A stretch of 64,000 nt of DNA. Origin: Chitinophaga agrisoli. GTDB taxonomy: Bacteria; Bacteroidota; Bacteroidia; Chitinophagales; Chitinophagaceae. Each line of letters opens with the position of its first letter. Position 1 is the first letter of the stretch. Positions 8,889 through 17,789 of this stretch are shown in pieces. Under the pieces are notes generated by a model. That model worked only from the letters and a program-made list of their open reading frames with translations, was not told the origin of the DNA and did not search any database. The DNA lies in assembly GCF_008386695.1 (NCBI RefSeq), contig NZ_VUOC01000001.1, forward strand, positions 180,366 to 244,365. The letters are read 5' to 3'. Made by a program: the position numbers and the translations under genes.

Positions 8889-11800
8889 ATGAGAACCTTG
8901 AGTGTTACTACTTCTGCCGGCGGCTGGCTACGCCGGTTAAAACAAGTATGCTGTTTATCCCTATTGCTATGGCAGGGCAGCGCACGGGCACAGGTAAGCC
9001 CGCAGGTGCCTGCCACTACCAAACAGCACAGCAAACAGGTGATAGGTTATATCACCCAATGGGATGCGTGGAAAGACATCTCAGGTATTGTGCCTAAAGG
9101 CGGTTACAATCACCTGAACGTGGACTACTCACAGTACACCATCCTCAACTTCTCCTTTTTTGGCGTTGCAAAAGACGGTTCACTGCACAGCGGCGACTTC
9201 CGCAACAAAAGCATTTACCAGGTAGGCGCCGTACAGGAGCCCGCTCCCATGGTAAATGAAGACATCTATAGCAGCTGGGATATGTTTCTGCTGTATGGCG
9301 AACTGGATGCGCCTTTATTCTTTATCTCCGATGGCAGCTATGCTTATAGCCTGGGCTACCGCAACGAAGGCGCCGGCTGGAGGAATGTAAACACTAACCA
9401 GACAGGCGTATTCCCGCTGTCGCTTCCCAAACAGGGCGGCGCGCCGGGTATCATTACCCTGGCCCACCAGAAAGGCGTTAAGGTAATGGCCTCTATCGGC
9501 GGCTGGAGCATGTGTAAACACTATCCTGAAATGGCTGCTGACGCTACCAAACGCGCCAAATTCATTGCCGGTTGTAAAGACCTGATGAATATGGGCTTTG
9601 ATGGTATCGATTTTGACTGGGAATATCCTAATGATCCCGGTATGAACATTGAGCACTACAGCCAGGCAGATTACAACAATTTTGCTACCCTGGTAGAAGA
9701 AGTGCGTGCCGCTATCGGCGCTAATAAGCTGATCACTGCTGCTTTCTCTGCAGTGGCCACCAAAATACAGGGCTTCCCCTGGTCACGGTTGAATAATTCT
9801 ATGAACTATTACAACATGATGACCTATGATTTCAACGGCGGCTGGTCTAACAAAGCAGGCCATAACGCCCCTCTGTATGACTACCCCGGTGCGGAATATG
9901 CTGGTCTTTCCCTGAACAATACCGTACAGGCCCTGAAACAACTGGGCGTTAACATGAGCAAGGTAACCCTGGGCGCCCCCACTTATGGCCGTGGCGTTGT
10001 AACCAGCGGTCCTGCTGCCCTGAACGGTGCTACCGTAAAACGCCAGGAAACCGTACAGCCGGATGGCCCTATCACTACCTGCGCAGACTTTACCAACTGG
10101 GCAAGGGATCTGTGGGATGGTACCCCCAGCTACAGCTTCATCCTGCAGCAGACTGGCGCCGGCTCCGGCTGGACAGACCATTGGGATGATGTAGCCAAAG
10201 TGCCTTATAAAACCAAAGGCAACTATTTCCTGAGCTATGATAACGAACGTTCCATTGGTGAAAAAGCCAAATTTGTAAATGATAATAACCTGGGTGGCCT
10301 GATCGTATGGCAGGTGTTTGGCGATATGCTGAACATGACCAGCAGCACACAGCCCAAAGGTAAGCTCATTTACTGCCCTAACACCACAGAACCGCTGGTA
10401 AATAAGATCAATGAAGTATTTGCAGGCGGCAGCACCGGTACCCCTACCAATACGCTTCCTACTGTTAGCATCACATCTCCCGCTAACAATGCATCTTTCA
10501 CCCTGCCCGCTACTATCACCCTGCAGGCTACTGCAGCTGACAGCGACGGCTCCGTAAGAAAAGTAGAGTTCTTTAACGGCGCTACCAAACTGGCTACCGA
10601 TAGCACTGCTCCTTTCAGCTATGCCTGGACCAACGCCGGCGCCGGCTTCTATACCATCACTGCGGTGGCTACAGATGATCAGGGTGCTACTACTACTTCT
10701 ACCGCTATCAGCTTAACCGTAATAGACAACACTACAGGTAATCCTCCTACCGGCAGCACCGACAAGGTGATCACCGGTTACTGGCATAACTGGAATGACG
10801 CTTCCGTTCCGTATATCCGCTTACGCGACATCAACACGAAATATAATGTAGTGGAGATCGCATTCGCAGTGACCACCGGCGATCAGGCTACCCTGAGCTT
10901 TGCACCGGACGGCGCTTCTGTAGCCGACTTTAAATCAGACGTTGCGTTCCTGCAATCACAGGGCAAAAAAGTACTGATCTCCATAGGCGGTGAAAACGGT
11001 ATTGTACAGCTGAACACCGCTACACAGAAAGCTAATTTCATCAGCTCTCTGAAAGGCATCATTGACCAGTACAATTTTGACGGTTTTGATATTGACCTGG
11101 AAGGCGGTACCAACCTGGTACTGGACAATGGCGATAAGAACTTCATGTCTCCCACCACTGCTAAAGTGGTAAACCTGATCGCAGCTTCTAAAGAAGTGAT
11201 CAACTACCGTAAAGGACAGGGTAAAGAATGCTGGCTGACCATGGCGCCGGAGACCTTCTACGTACAGACGGCTTTTGGCAATGCTTATGCTCCGCTGGTA
11301 GGCGCTTACCTGCCTATTATCTACGGTCTGCGTAACGAACTGACCTATATACATCCCCAGCTGTATAACACTGGCTCCGTATCTGGTCTGGATAATAAAG
11401 TATACAATTCTGAAACGGCAGACTTTATCGTAGCTATGACGGAAATGCTGCTGAACGGTTTCCCCGTAAACGGCGCCGGTCAGAATTTCCCGGCGCTGCG
11501 TGAAGACCAGGTATCCTTTGGTTTACCTGCTACCCGCAGAGCAGCTGGTTCCGGCTACACAGTCCCTACAGAAGTAAAGAAAGCCCTGGATTATCTGACA
11601 AAAGGCATCTCTTATGGCGGTACCTATGTATTGCGTAAAGCAGGCGGTTATCCTGGTCTGCGTGGTATCATGACATGGTCCATCAACTGGGATAAAGTAA
11701 ACAACAACGAGTTTGCCGACAATTATTATCAATATTTCTTTGGCGGCACCCAGAACCCCGGTAACGTATCACCGGTTGTAAGCATCACATCCCCCGCTAA

Positions 11801-13016
11801 CAATGCATCCTTCACACCGCCGGCTACTGTAACCATACAGGCCAATGCCAGCGATGCAGACGGATCTGTTACCAAAGTAGAATTCTTTAACGGCGCCAAT
11901 AAGCTGGGCGAGAGCACCACCGCTCCTTACAGCTTTACCTGGACCAATGTAGCAGCAGGCACTTATACCCTGACTGCCCGTGCTACCGATAATAAGAGCG
12001 CGGTTACTACCTCCTCCACAGTGACCATTGTGGTAGGCACCAGCACCGGCGGCGGCTGTAACGGCATTGCTGTATGGGAATCCGGTAAAGTATATACCGG
12101 CGGCGAACAGGTAGTATTTAACAGCAAAGTATATAAGGCTAAATGGTGGACACAGGGCCAGCAGCCTGACCAGAACCAGGGCGATGCCCAACCCTGGCAG
12201 TATGTGAGCGACTGTACCGGCGGTGGCGGCAACAATGCAGCGCCTACGGTAAGCATCACTTCACCGGCCAACAACGCATCTTTTGCAGCGCCTGCCAGCA
12301 TCACCATCCAGGCTACTGCCGCCGACAGCGACGGTTCTGTAGCTAAAGTGGAATTCTTCAACGGCGGCAGCAAACTGGGCGAGAGCACTACCGCCCCCTA
12401 CAGCTTCAACTGGAGCAATGTAGCAGCCGGTTCTTACACCATTACCGTAAAAGCTACCGATAACCAGAACGCATCTACCACTTCTGCAGCTGTGACCATC
12501 ACAGTAGGCAGCAACGATGGCGGCGGCAACTGCGGCGGCGTACCTGCTTATCAGCCTTATCCCAAGATCTACAGCAGAGGCGATATAGTAGTGTACAACG
12601 GTATACTGTATGAAAGCCAGTCAGACGCATTATACAATGTAACGCCGGGTACCGCAGACTGGTGGTGGAAACCACTGGGCCCCTGCACCGGCAGCCTGGC
12701 ACGCACCAGCGCAGTAGCTGCCCCTGTTGTAAAACAGGAAGCTGCTACCAGCGAGCTGCTGGTATATCCTAACCCTGCTACCGGCAATACCCTGCAGGTA
12801 CGGGTAGATGCACAGCCTGGCGACCGCCTGCAGATATCCCTGATCGATATCAAGGGCAGCGCCCCTATCCTGCGCACTGAACAAGTGGCAGCAGGTAAAG
12901 GCGTACAGAATATTCAGATACAGACAGGCCAGGTTCCCGCAGGTACCTGGATCCTGAAAGTAGACAACAGGAGCTCCCATCGCGTAGCCACGACTAAAGT
13001 GATAAGGCTACAGTAA
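8889..13016 (+). CDS. Secreted two-domain GH18 chitinase with T9SS tail
   Basis: The 1375-aa protein holds a signal peptide (about 1-35), a GH18 domain (about 47-510), a bacterial Ig-like domain (about 524-615), a second GH18 domain (about 626-953), a second Ig-like domain (961-1050), a CBM5/12 chitin-binding module (1057-1110), a third Ig-like domain (1118-1210), a second CBM5/12 module (1215-1267) and a type A T9SS sorting tail (about 1288-1375, LLVYPNPA). Both catalytic motifs DxxDxDxE are complete: D238-D241-D243-E245 and D731-D734-D736-E738. The domains differ strongly, as in Flavobacterium johnsoniae ChiA, where one is processive and one is endo-acting. It would be secreted by T9SS to act on insoluble chitin. 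The three Ig-like repeats are nearly identical and likely arose by duplication. Confidence 0.95.
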   Translation: MRTLSVTTSAGGWLRRLKQVCCLSLLLWQGSARAQVSPQVPATTKQHSKQVIGYITQWDAWKDISGIVPKGGYNHLNVDYSQYTILNFSFFGVAKDGSLHSGDFRNKSIYQVGAVQEPAPMVNEDIYSSWDMFLLYGELDAPLFFISDGSYAYSLGYRNEGAGWRNVNTNQTGVFPLSLPKQGGAPGIITLAHQKGVKVMASIGGWSMCKHYPEMAADATKRAKFIAGCKDLMNMGFDGIDFDWEYPNDPGMNIEHYSQADYNNFATLVEEVRAAIGANKLITAAFSAVATKIQGFPWSRLNNSMNYYNMMTYDFNGGWSNKAGHNAPLYDYPGAEYAGLSLNNTVQALKQLGVNMSKVTLGAPTYGRGVVTSGPAALNGATVKRQETVQPDGPITTCADFTNWARDLWDGTPSYSFILQQTGAGSGWTDHWDDVAKVPYKTKGNYFLSYDNERSIGEKAKFVNDNNLGGLIVWQVFGDMLNMTSSTQPKGKLIYCPNTTEPLVNKINEVFAGGSTGTPTNTLPTVSITSPANNASFTLPATITLQATAADSDGSVRKVEFFNGATKLATDSTAPFSYAWTNAGAGFYTITAVATDDQGATTTSTAISLTVIDNTTGNPPTGSTDKVITGYWHNWNDASVPYIRLRDINTKYNVVEIAFAVTTGDQATLSFAPDGASVADFKSDVAFLQSQGKKVLISIGGENGIVQLNTATQKANFISSLKGIIDQYNFDGFDIDLEGGTNLVLDNGDKNFMSPTTAKVVNLIAASKEVINYRKGQGKECWLTMAPETFYVQTAFGNAYAPLVGAYLPIIYGLRNELTYIHPQLYNTGSVSGLDNKVYNSETADFIVAMTEMLLNGFPVNGAGQNFPALREDQVSFGLPATRRAAGSGYTVPTEVKKALDYLTKGISYGGTYVLRKAGGYPGLRGIMTWSINWDKVNNNEFADNYYQYFFGGTQNPGNVSPVVSITSPANNASFTPPATVTIQANASDADGSVTKVEFFNGANKLGESTTAPYSFTWTNVAAGTYTLTARATDNKSAVTTSSTVTIVVGTSTGGGCNGIAVWESGKVYTGGEQVVFNSKVYKAKWWTQGQQPDQNQGDAQPWQYVSDCTGGGGNNAAPTVSITSPANNASFAAPASITIQATAADSDGSVAKVEFFNGGSKLGESTTAPYSFNWSNVAAGSYTITVKATDNQNASTTSAAVTITVGSNDGGGNCGGVPAYQPYPKIYSRGDIVVYNGILYESQSDALYNVTPGTADWWWKPLGPCTGSLARTSAVAAPVVKQEAATSELLVYPNPATGNTLQVRVDAQPGDRLQISLIDIKGSAPILRTEQVAAGKGVQNIQIQTGQVPAGTWILKVDNRSSHRVATTKVIRLQ
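10459..12513 (+). repeat. Three Ig-like domain repeats inside the chitinase gene
   Basis: Copies lie at about 10459-10740, 11767-12040 and 12241-12513. Each begins with a near-identical run that encodes SITSPANNASF and continues with KVEFFNG and ATD motifs. They are separated by the second GH18 domain and a CBM. Copies 2 and 3 are closest to each other (both encode LGESTTAPYSF). Confidence 0.85.
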
Positions 13017-13039
13017 TAGTTAAAAATGAAAAATGAAAA

Positions 13040-13063
13040 TGGTCCCGGTTTCATCCGGGACCA
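13040..13063 (+). terminator. Hairpin terminator after the chitinase gene
   Basis: A perfect 9-bp stem (TGGTCCCGG with CCGGGACCA) has a 6-nt loop and lies 22 bp after the chitinase stop. The following tract is pyrimidine-rich (TTCCCTTTTCCTC) rather than pure T, so efficiency is uncertain. Confidence 0.65.
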
Positions 13064-13173
13064 TTCCCTTTTCCTCTTCCGGGCGTTTTTCATCCTTACC
13101 ATTTTAACCAGGATCTGTGCAAGAACGATTACCCTGCTCTTTTTGTTCCCTCTTGCCATTAAATAACAACCAT

Positions 13174-13221
13174 ATGAAAAAACCATTTACATCCCTTCAA
13201 TTGACCCAGCCCCGTTGGTGA
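13174..13221 (+). CDS. Possible 15-codon leader peptide before the GH16 gene
   Basis: An ATG at 13174 opens a short frame that encodes MKKPFTSLQLTQPRW and stops at 13219-13221. Its last codons enter the ascending arm of the hairpin at 13208-13252, the arrangement seen in attenuator leaders. It lies in the 374-bp gap between the chitinase and GH16 genes. The peptide matches no family I know. A leader role is inferred only from geometry; it may be chance. Confidence 0.25.
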   Translation: MKKPFTSLQLTQPRW

Positions 13222-13252
13222 CGCCGTACCGGCATTACTGACGGGGCTTTTT
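13208..13252 (+). terminator. Second terminator or attenuator upstream of the GH16 gene
   Basis: AGCCCCGT at 13208-13215 pairs with ACGGGGCT at 13241-13248, enclosing a 25-nt loop that can itself fold (GCCGTACCGGC). Five T follow. It is the second hairpin in the gap and lies 140 bp before the next gene, so it ends a separate short transcript or attenuates the GH16 operon. Confidence 0.6.
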
Positions 13253-13392
13253 GTACTGTACCTGTTCATTATTTAAACTAAAACCGTTTAAACCAAAACC
13301 ACTCAAGCAATGCAGCTGTGCCGGCAATATTCCACGCCCTCGCTGAAACCGCGCACAGCTACATCTGTTCAAAACACTAAAAAACTTTACAA

Positions 13393-14562
13393 ATGAAACC
13401 AGTAAAACTTTTATTGCTGCTGATAGCGCTCACCGGTATCCAGCAGGCACACGCTCAAAACTGGCAGCTCGTTTGGGCTGACGAGTTCGAAGGCAGCATA
13501 GGCCCGGATTGGAACTTTGAAACCGGCACCGGCAGCGGCGGCTGGGGTAATAACGAGCAACAGTATTACCGCCGCGAAAATGCCACTGTCGAAAACGGCA
13601 AGCTGGTGATCAACGCCAGGCGCGAAGGCTTTGGCGGCATGAACTACACCTCTGCCAGGATGACCACCCAGAACAGGAAATCCTGGAAATATGGTAAGAT
13701 AGAGGCCCGTATCGCAGTACCCCGTTTCTCCGGTGCATGGCCTGCCTTCTGGATGCTGGGCAACAGCGTGGCTACGCCTCCTTACTGGCCTGCCTGTGGC
13801 GAGATCGATATCCTGGAGCACGTAAATACAGATAATAATGTGGTGGGTACTATTCACTGGGCATCCCCCACCAATGAACACTGGTCTTATGGCGCCAGCA
13901 CAACACCAGCCGCATCCATCTCAGACTATCATACTTATTCTATTGAGTGGAACGCGAATTCCATCAAATGGTTTGTAGATGGTACCCAATACAATGAAGC
14001 CAATATCCAGAACAACGTTAACAGCACAGATGAATTCCATAATAACTTTTTCATCCTGCTGAACCTTGCTATTGGCGGTAACTGGCCTGGTTTTAACATT
14101 GACCAGAATGCTTTCCCCGCCAAGATGTATGTGGAGTATGTAAGGGTATACCAGGACGCCGGCGGTACCGGTAACCCCGGTGGCTGGAGCCAGACCGTAG
14201 AAGCGGAGAACTTTGGCAGCATGCTGGGCGTACAGACAGAGCCTTGCACAGAAGGCGGCCAGAACGTAGGCTACATTGAAACCAACGACTGGATGGCCTA
14301 TCCTAACATCACCATCCCCACTTCCGGTAACTACAGGATAGAATACCGCGTAGCCAGCCAGAACGGCGGCGGACGCCTGTCACAGGACCTGAACTCCGGC
14401 AGCATTGTACTGGGCGCTATTGATGTGCCTAATACCGGCGGCTGGCAGAACTGGACCACCATTTCCCAAACGGTATGGATCAATGCCGGCACCTACAGCT
14501 TTGGCATGTTTGCCGCTTCCGGCGGTTGGAATATTAACTGGTTCCGTATTACTAGGCTCTAA
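13393..14562 (+). CDS. Secreted GH16 beta-glucanase with CBM6
   Basis: The 389-aa protein has a signal peptide (1-21, ending AHA), a GH16 laminarinase-type jelly-roll (about 22-255) and a C-terminal CBM6 (about 268-389, starting VEAENFG). The GH16 catalytic motif is complete, E137-I-D139-I-L-E142 (GEIDILEHVN). WPAFWML before it and IEWNANSIKWFVDG after it are typical of beta-1,3-glucanases. The expected role is endo-hydrolysis of beta-1,3-glucan such as laminarin or fungal wall glucan outside the cell. Unlike its neighbours it lacks a T9SS tail, so it probably stays periplasmic or is exported another way. It is followed after 19 bp by the metalloprotease gene, so the two are likely co-transcribed. 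Confidence 0.92.
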   Translation: MKPVKLLLLLIALTGIQQAHAQNWQLVWADEFEGSIGPDWNFETGTGSGGWGNNEQQYYRRENATVENGKLVINARREGFGGMNYTSARMTTQNRKSWKYGKIEARIAVPRFSGAWPAFWMLGNSVATPPYWPACGEIDILEHVNTDNNVVGTIHWASPTNEHWSYGASTTPAASISDYHTYSIEWNANSIKWFVDGTQYNEANIQNNVNSTDEFHNNFFILLNLAIGGNWPGFNIDQNAFPAKMYVEYVRVYQDAGGTGNPGGWSQTVEAENFGSMLGVQTEPCTEGGQNVGYIETNDWMAYPNITIPTSGNYRIEYRVASQNGGGRLSQDLNSGSIVLGAIDVPNTGGWQNWTTISQTVWINAGTYSFGMFAASGGWNINWFRITRL

Positions 14563-14581
14563 CAATTAAAATGCTATCCAA

Positions 14582-16663
14582 ATGAGAACACCTTTAAAAT
14601 ATACCACGGGCCTGCTGCTACTGCTGGCTTCCTACGTACATACCTCCGCTCAGGAAAAGCAATTTCCGCTGGGCAATACCACCGGGCTGGTACGGGAATT
14701 CCGTCAGCAGTCTACAGCCAGGCAACAGCAATTGGTAAGCGGCGCTCAGCTGCGGATCAACGCCAATACTACCTTAAACGCTAAAGTGAACTTCCGCCAC
14801 TCCGGCGGCGCCACAGAAGAGTTCATGACCGGTGAAATAGCCAACACACCCAACTCCTCTTTCTTTATCCATGTTGATGGCAACCGCGTAGAAGGTAACA
14901 TCGTACTGCGCAACACCAACAAGGCATATAAATACTCCTCTGACGACAAAGGCAATGCTTTTGTAAAAGAAGTGAACATCAACGACGTACTGTGTATCAA
15001 TTATGAGCCAGCACCGCCGGTAACGGCTAATGGCGCTGCTGCCATTGCCGCCGTACCGGACCTGCAAAGCTTCCCCGGCGCTAATGGTTGCGTACTGCTG
15101 GACTTTGACGGACAGTATGTATCCGGCACCCCCTGGAACAACGGCAACCCTATCAATGCTGCCGCCGCTAACCTTACAGAAGCAGAAATGCGCGAAGTAT
15201 GGGAGCTGGTAAGCGAAGACTACAAACCTTTCCACATTAACATTACTACGAGCGAAGCCGTATTTAACAGCTATCCTAAAACAAGAAGGATGCGCTGCAT
15301 CTTTACGCCTACCAATACAGCAGCCCCCGGCGCTGGCGGCGTAGCTTATATAGGCTCCTTTAACTGGAATGACGAAACTCCCTGCTGGGTATTCAATGGC
15401 GGCGTAAAAGGCGCCGGCGATGCTGCTTCCCATGAAGTAGGCCATACTTTTGGCCTGGGTCATGATGGCCGTACCAACCCCGTAGAAGAGTATTACCTGG
15501 GCCAGGGCAGCTGGGCCCCCATCATGGGCGCCGGCTACTATGTACCGGTAGTACAATGGAGCAAAGGCGAATACGCCAACCCTTCCCAGACAGAAGACGA
15601 TCTGACTAAAATAGCCAGCGCTACTTACGGCGTAGGCTACCGTGCAGATGATTATGGCAATACCATTGGCACTGCTGCTGCATTGAGCGTAGGCGCTGGC
15701 GGTAATGTAAATACCAATGGCCTGATAGAGCGCAATACCGATGTGGATATGTTCTCTTTCACCACTTCTGGCGGTAACCTGGCCCTGAACTTTAACCCGG
15801 CCCTGCGTCATGGCAACCTGGATATACTGGCTACCCTGTATAACGCCAGTGGCACCGTACTGGCTACCTCCAACCCTGCAGGCCTGAATGCTTCCATCAA
15901 CACCAGCCTGGCCGCGGGTACCTACTACGTAGCCGTAAAAGGCACCGGTTCCGGTAATCCGCTTACAGACGGGTATACCGCATACGGATCACTGGGCGTT
16001 TACGCTATCACCGGCTCCATCAACGGTGGCAGCGGCGCAGGCGCAGTGACTGTTTATCAGGATTGTAATTATGGCGGTTATGCCGTTAACCTGGCCCCCG
16101 GTAATTACGATATGGCACAGCTAAGTGCACTGGGCGTACCTAATGACGATATTTCGTCACTGAAAGTAAGCCCCGGCTATGAAGTGATCCTGTACCAGAA
16201 CCTTGGCTTTAGCGGCGATGCTTACGTATTCCGTAACGATTTCTCCTGCCTGGTGAACCTGTCGCTGAATGGCCAGCCCCTGAACCTCAATGACTGGACC
16301 ACCTCCCTGATCGTACAACCGTCTACCGCCAGCATCGTAAAAGCGGAAATGACCGGCGCTGTAAAAGATGCCCGTACCGGCAAACCTGCTGCGGCTGTGT
16401 TAACGGATGAAGTAGCAGATACTAAGGATGTAAACGTGGCTATGTCGCCCAATCCTACCCGCGACATATTGTCCATTAAGGTGAACAAGGCTACGGAACC
16501 TTACTTTGTAAGAATTTACAATGTGAATGGCGCAGAAGTACGCGCGGCACAGCGTGTATCCAATGGCCAGCCGGTGAACCTGTCTGCATTACCTGCGGGC
16601 ATGTACCTGGTGAAGATCTATGTAGGAAATGATGTGATCACCCGTAAAGTGATCAAACAATAA
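14582..16663 (+). CDS. Secreted zinc metalloprotease with PPC, crystallin and T9SS domains
   Basis: The 693-aa protein has a signal peptide (about 1-24), a propeptide, a metzincin-like catalytic domain with H284-E285-x-x-H288-x-x-G-x-x-H294-D295 (HEVGHTFGLGHD), a pre-peptidase C-terminal-like domain (about 386-475, DVDMFSF), a beta/gamma-crystallin-like domain (about 489-580, with VYQDCNYGGYAV and LYQNLGFSGDAYVF) and a type A T9SS sorting domain (about 619-693, MSPNPTRDILSI). It should be exported by T9SS and cleave extracellular protein. The crystallin module may bind calcium or stabilise the enzyme. Position behind the GH16 gene suggests joint attack on cell walls that combine glucan, chitin and protein. 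The exact peptidase family (M43-like or reprolysin-like) is not certain. Confidence 0.88.
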   Translation: MRTPLKYTTGLLLLLASYVHTSAQEKQFPLGNTTGLVREFRQQSTARQQQLVSGAQLRINANTTLNAKVNFRHSGGATEEFMTGEIANTPNSSFFIHVDGNRVEGNIVLRNTNKAYKYSSDDKGNAFVKEVNINDVLCINYEPAPPVTANGAAAIAAVPDLQSFPGANGCVLLDFDGQYVSGTPWNNGNPINAAAANLTEAEMREVWELVSEDYKPFHINITTSEAVFNSYPKTRRMRCIFTPTNTAAPGAGGVAYIGSFNWNDETPCWVFNGGVKGAGDAASHEVGHTFGLGHDGRTNPVEEYYLGQGSWAPIMGAGYYVPVVQWSKGEYANPSQTEDDLTKIASATYGVGYRADDYGNTIGTAAALSVGAGGNVNTNGLIERNTDVDMFSFTTSGGNLALNFNPALRHGNLDILATLYNASGTVLATSNPAGLNASINTSLAAGTYYVAVKGTGSGNPLTDGYTAYGSLGVYAITGSINGGSGAGAVTVYQDCNYGGYAVNLAPGNYDMAQLSALGVPNDDISSLKVSPGYEVILYQNLGFSGDAYVFRNDFSCLVNLSLNGQPLNLNDWTTSLIVQPSTASIVKAEMTGAVKDARTGKPAAAVLTDEVADTKDVNVAMSPNPTRDILSIKVNKATEPYFVRIYNVNGAEVRAAQRVSNGQPVNLSALPAGMYLVKIYVGNDVITRKVIKQ

Positions 16664-16689
16664 TAGATATCCCGTCCTATGGCAACTGC

Positions 16690-16726
16690 GGGGCCCTGGT
16701 CTTTGTACCGGGGCCCCTTCTTTTTA
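16690..16726 (+). terminator. Intrinsic terminator after the protease gene
   Basis: An 11-bp stem (GGGGCCCTGGT with ACCGGGGCCCC, one G-T pair) with a 6-nt loop at 16690-16717 is followed by TTCTTTTT. Confidence 0.9.
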
Positions 16727-16811
16727 CAATTAATTAATAAATTGATAATAGCCCGCATGCTAAGAATGTCAGGATGAAATGAAAATCTTTGTGCATCCAA
16801 ATTGATATTGA

Positions 16812-17330
16812 ATGACCGAATTGTCGGGTATCAAACAGGGGAGCGTAGTTGTTTTCAGGGCCGTATATCATCAATATCAGCATAAGCTGTATGCTTTTAT
16901 CTACCAGAAAACACACTCGCACTACCTGGCTGAAGAGGTGGTACAACAAGCATTTATACGCTTATGGGAAAAACGGCAGGCATTATCCGGTGAGGTACTT
17001 TTATCCACCCAGCTTTTCCAGATCGCCAAGACCATATTGGTGGATGAGCTGCGAAAGGAAGCCGTTAAGCGTAACCATATCAGCGGGGCCATGGCCAACA
17101 CCCCTTTAGTAACAGAGAACACACAGCTGGAGATCAGTGACAGCCTCGCGCATATGACGCGTGCCATAGATGCTATGCCGCCTATGCGCAAGACCATTTT
17201 TAACATGCGCCGGCAACAGGGGCTTTCCTATAAGGAAATAGCCCAGGAGCTGGATATATCGCCCAAGACCGTAGAAAATCATATAGCCCGGGCTATTAAG
17301 CAGTTGCGGGAGGCCCTTAATGCATGTTAA
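16812..17330 (+). CDS. ECF RNA polymerase sigma factor
   Basis: This 172-aa protein has sigma region 2 (about 10-80, with FRAVYHQYQHKLYAFIY and AEEVVQQAFIRLWEKR) and region 4 (about 120-170, YKEIAQELDISPKTVENHIARAI). The lack of region 3 and the length are typical of the ECF sigma-70 group expanded in Bacteroidota. Such factors usually sit next to a FecR-type anti-sigma and a SusC transducer. Here only a short FecR-like gene follows, 86 bp downstream, and no SusC, so the system looks incomplete. Regulated genes cannot be named; the pyrimidine operon just downstream is a candidate. Confidence 0.9.
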   Translation: MTELSGIKQGSVVVFRAVYHQYQHKLYAFIYQKTHSHYLAEEVVQQAFIRLWEKRQALSGEVLLSTQLFQIAKTILVDELRKEAVKRNHISGAMANTPLVTENTQLEISDSLAHMTRAIDAMPPMRKTIFNMRRQQGLSYKEIAQELDISPKTVENHIARAIKQLREALNAC

Positions 17331-17392
17331 AATCCGCTTACCCAGTGTTAAAAAATTATTACCACTGGGTGTTCGTGCATTGTCATACGTAT

Positions 17393-17400
17393 TACCTTTG
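17393..17400 (+). promoter_or_regulatory. Candidate -7 element before the truncated fecR-like gene
   Basis: TACCTTTG matches TAnnTTTG exactly. It lies 17 bp before the start codon at 17417. The -33 position holds TTC (about 17372), a one-base miss. Confidence 0.4.
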
Positions 17401-17416
17401 AAAAAAGTGCGAACGA

Positions 17417-17707
17417 ATGACCCACGAACTGATCCGGAAATTCTTCTGTAATCAATGTACGGCGGCGGAAGCCAATGCGGTAGTCGCTTATTTCAGGGAA
17501 TTTCCGGATGCGTTGGAGGTTTACCTGAATGACGAGGAGTGGCAGTCTTTTACCCCTGCCGGCGAGCCGTTACCCGCAGTAGCGGACAAAATGCTGCTGG
17601 AAATAGAGAAATGGGTAGTCCCCCATAACAATAACCGGCCGTCATGCCTGCCGGAAACGGAGGAGCCCCTGTCATGCGAAGACCCTGAACCTGGCCTCGC
17701 CGGTTAA
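17417..17707 (+). CDS. FecR-like N-terminal fragment, possible truncated anti-sigma factor
   Basis: This 96-aa protein starts like the cytoplasmic N-terminus of Bacteroidota FecR anti-sigma factors (LIRKFFCNQCTAAEANAVVAYFREFPDALE), the part that holds the sigma factor. It then ends in a Pro/Glu-rich tail after about residue 70. No transmembrane helix and no periplasmic FecR domain follow; intact family members are around 300-400 aa, like the one at 28002. It may be a decayed gene cut by deletion, or a small cytoplasmic anti-sigma that works without a surface signal. It lies 86 bp after its cognate sigma gene and has its own -7-like element. No later frame in the gap to 17790 restores the missing part. 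Confidence 0.6.
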   Translation: MTHELIRKFFCNQCTAAEANAVVAYFREFPDALEVYLNDEEWQSFTPAGEPLPAVADKMLLEIEKWVVPHNNNRPSCLPETEEPLSCEDPEPGLAG

Positions 17708-17789
17708 TACTATATTCACCCTCCTGACACCCCGCCCCGCCGAGATGGCTTTGTAAAAAATTCAGTATATTATACTACAATTACAAAAA

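Noticed and set aside
14774-15811. 345-codon minus-strand frame opposite the metalloprotease gene
   Set aside because: Antisense to a gene with an intact HExxHxxGxxHD site; composition is that of a mirrored frame.
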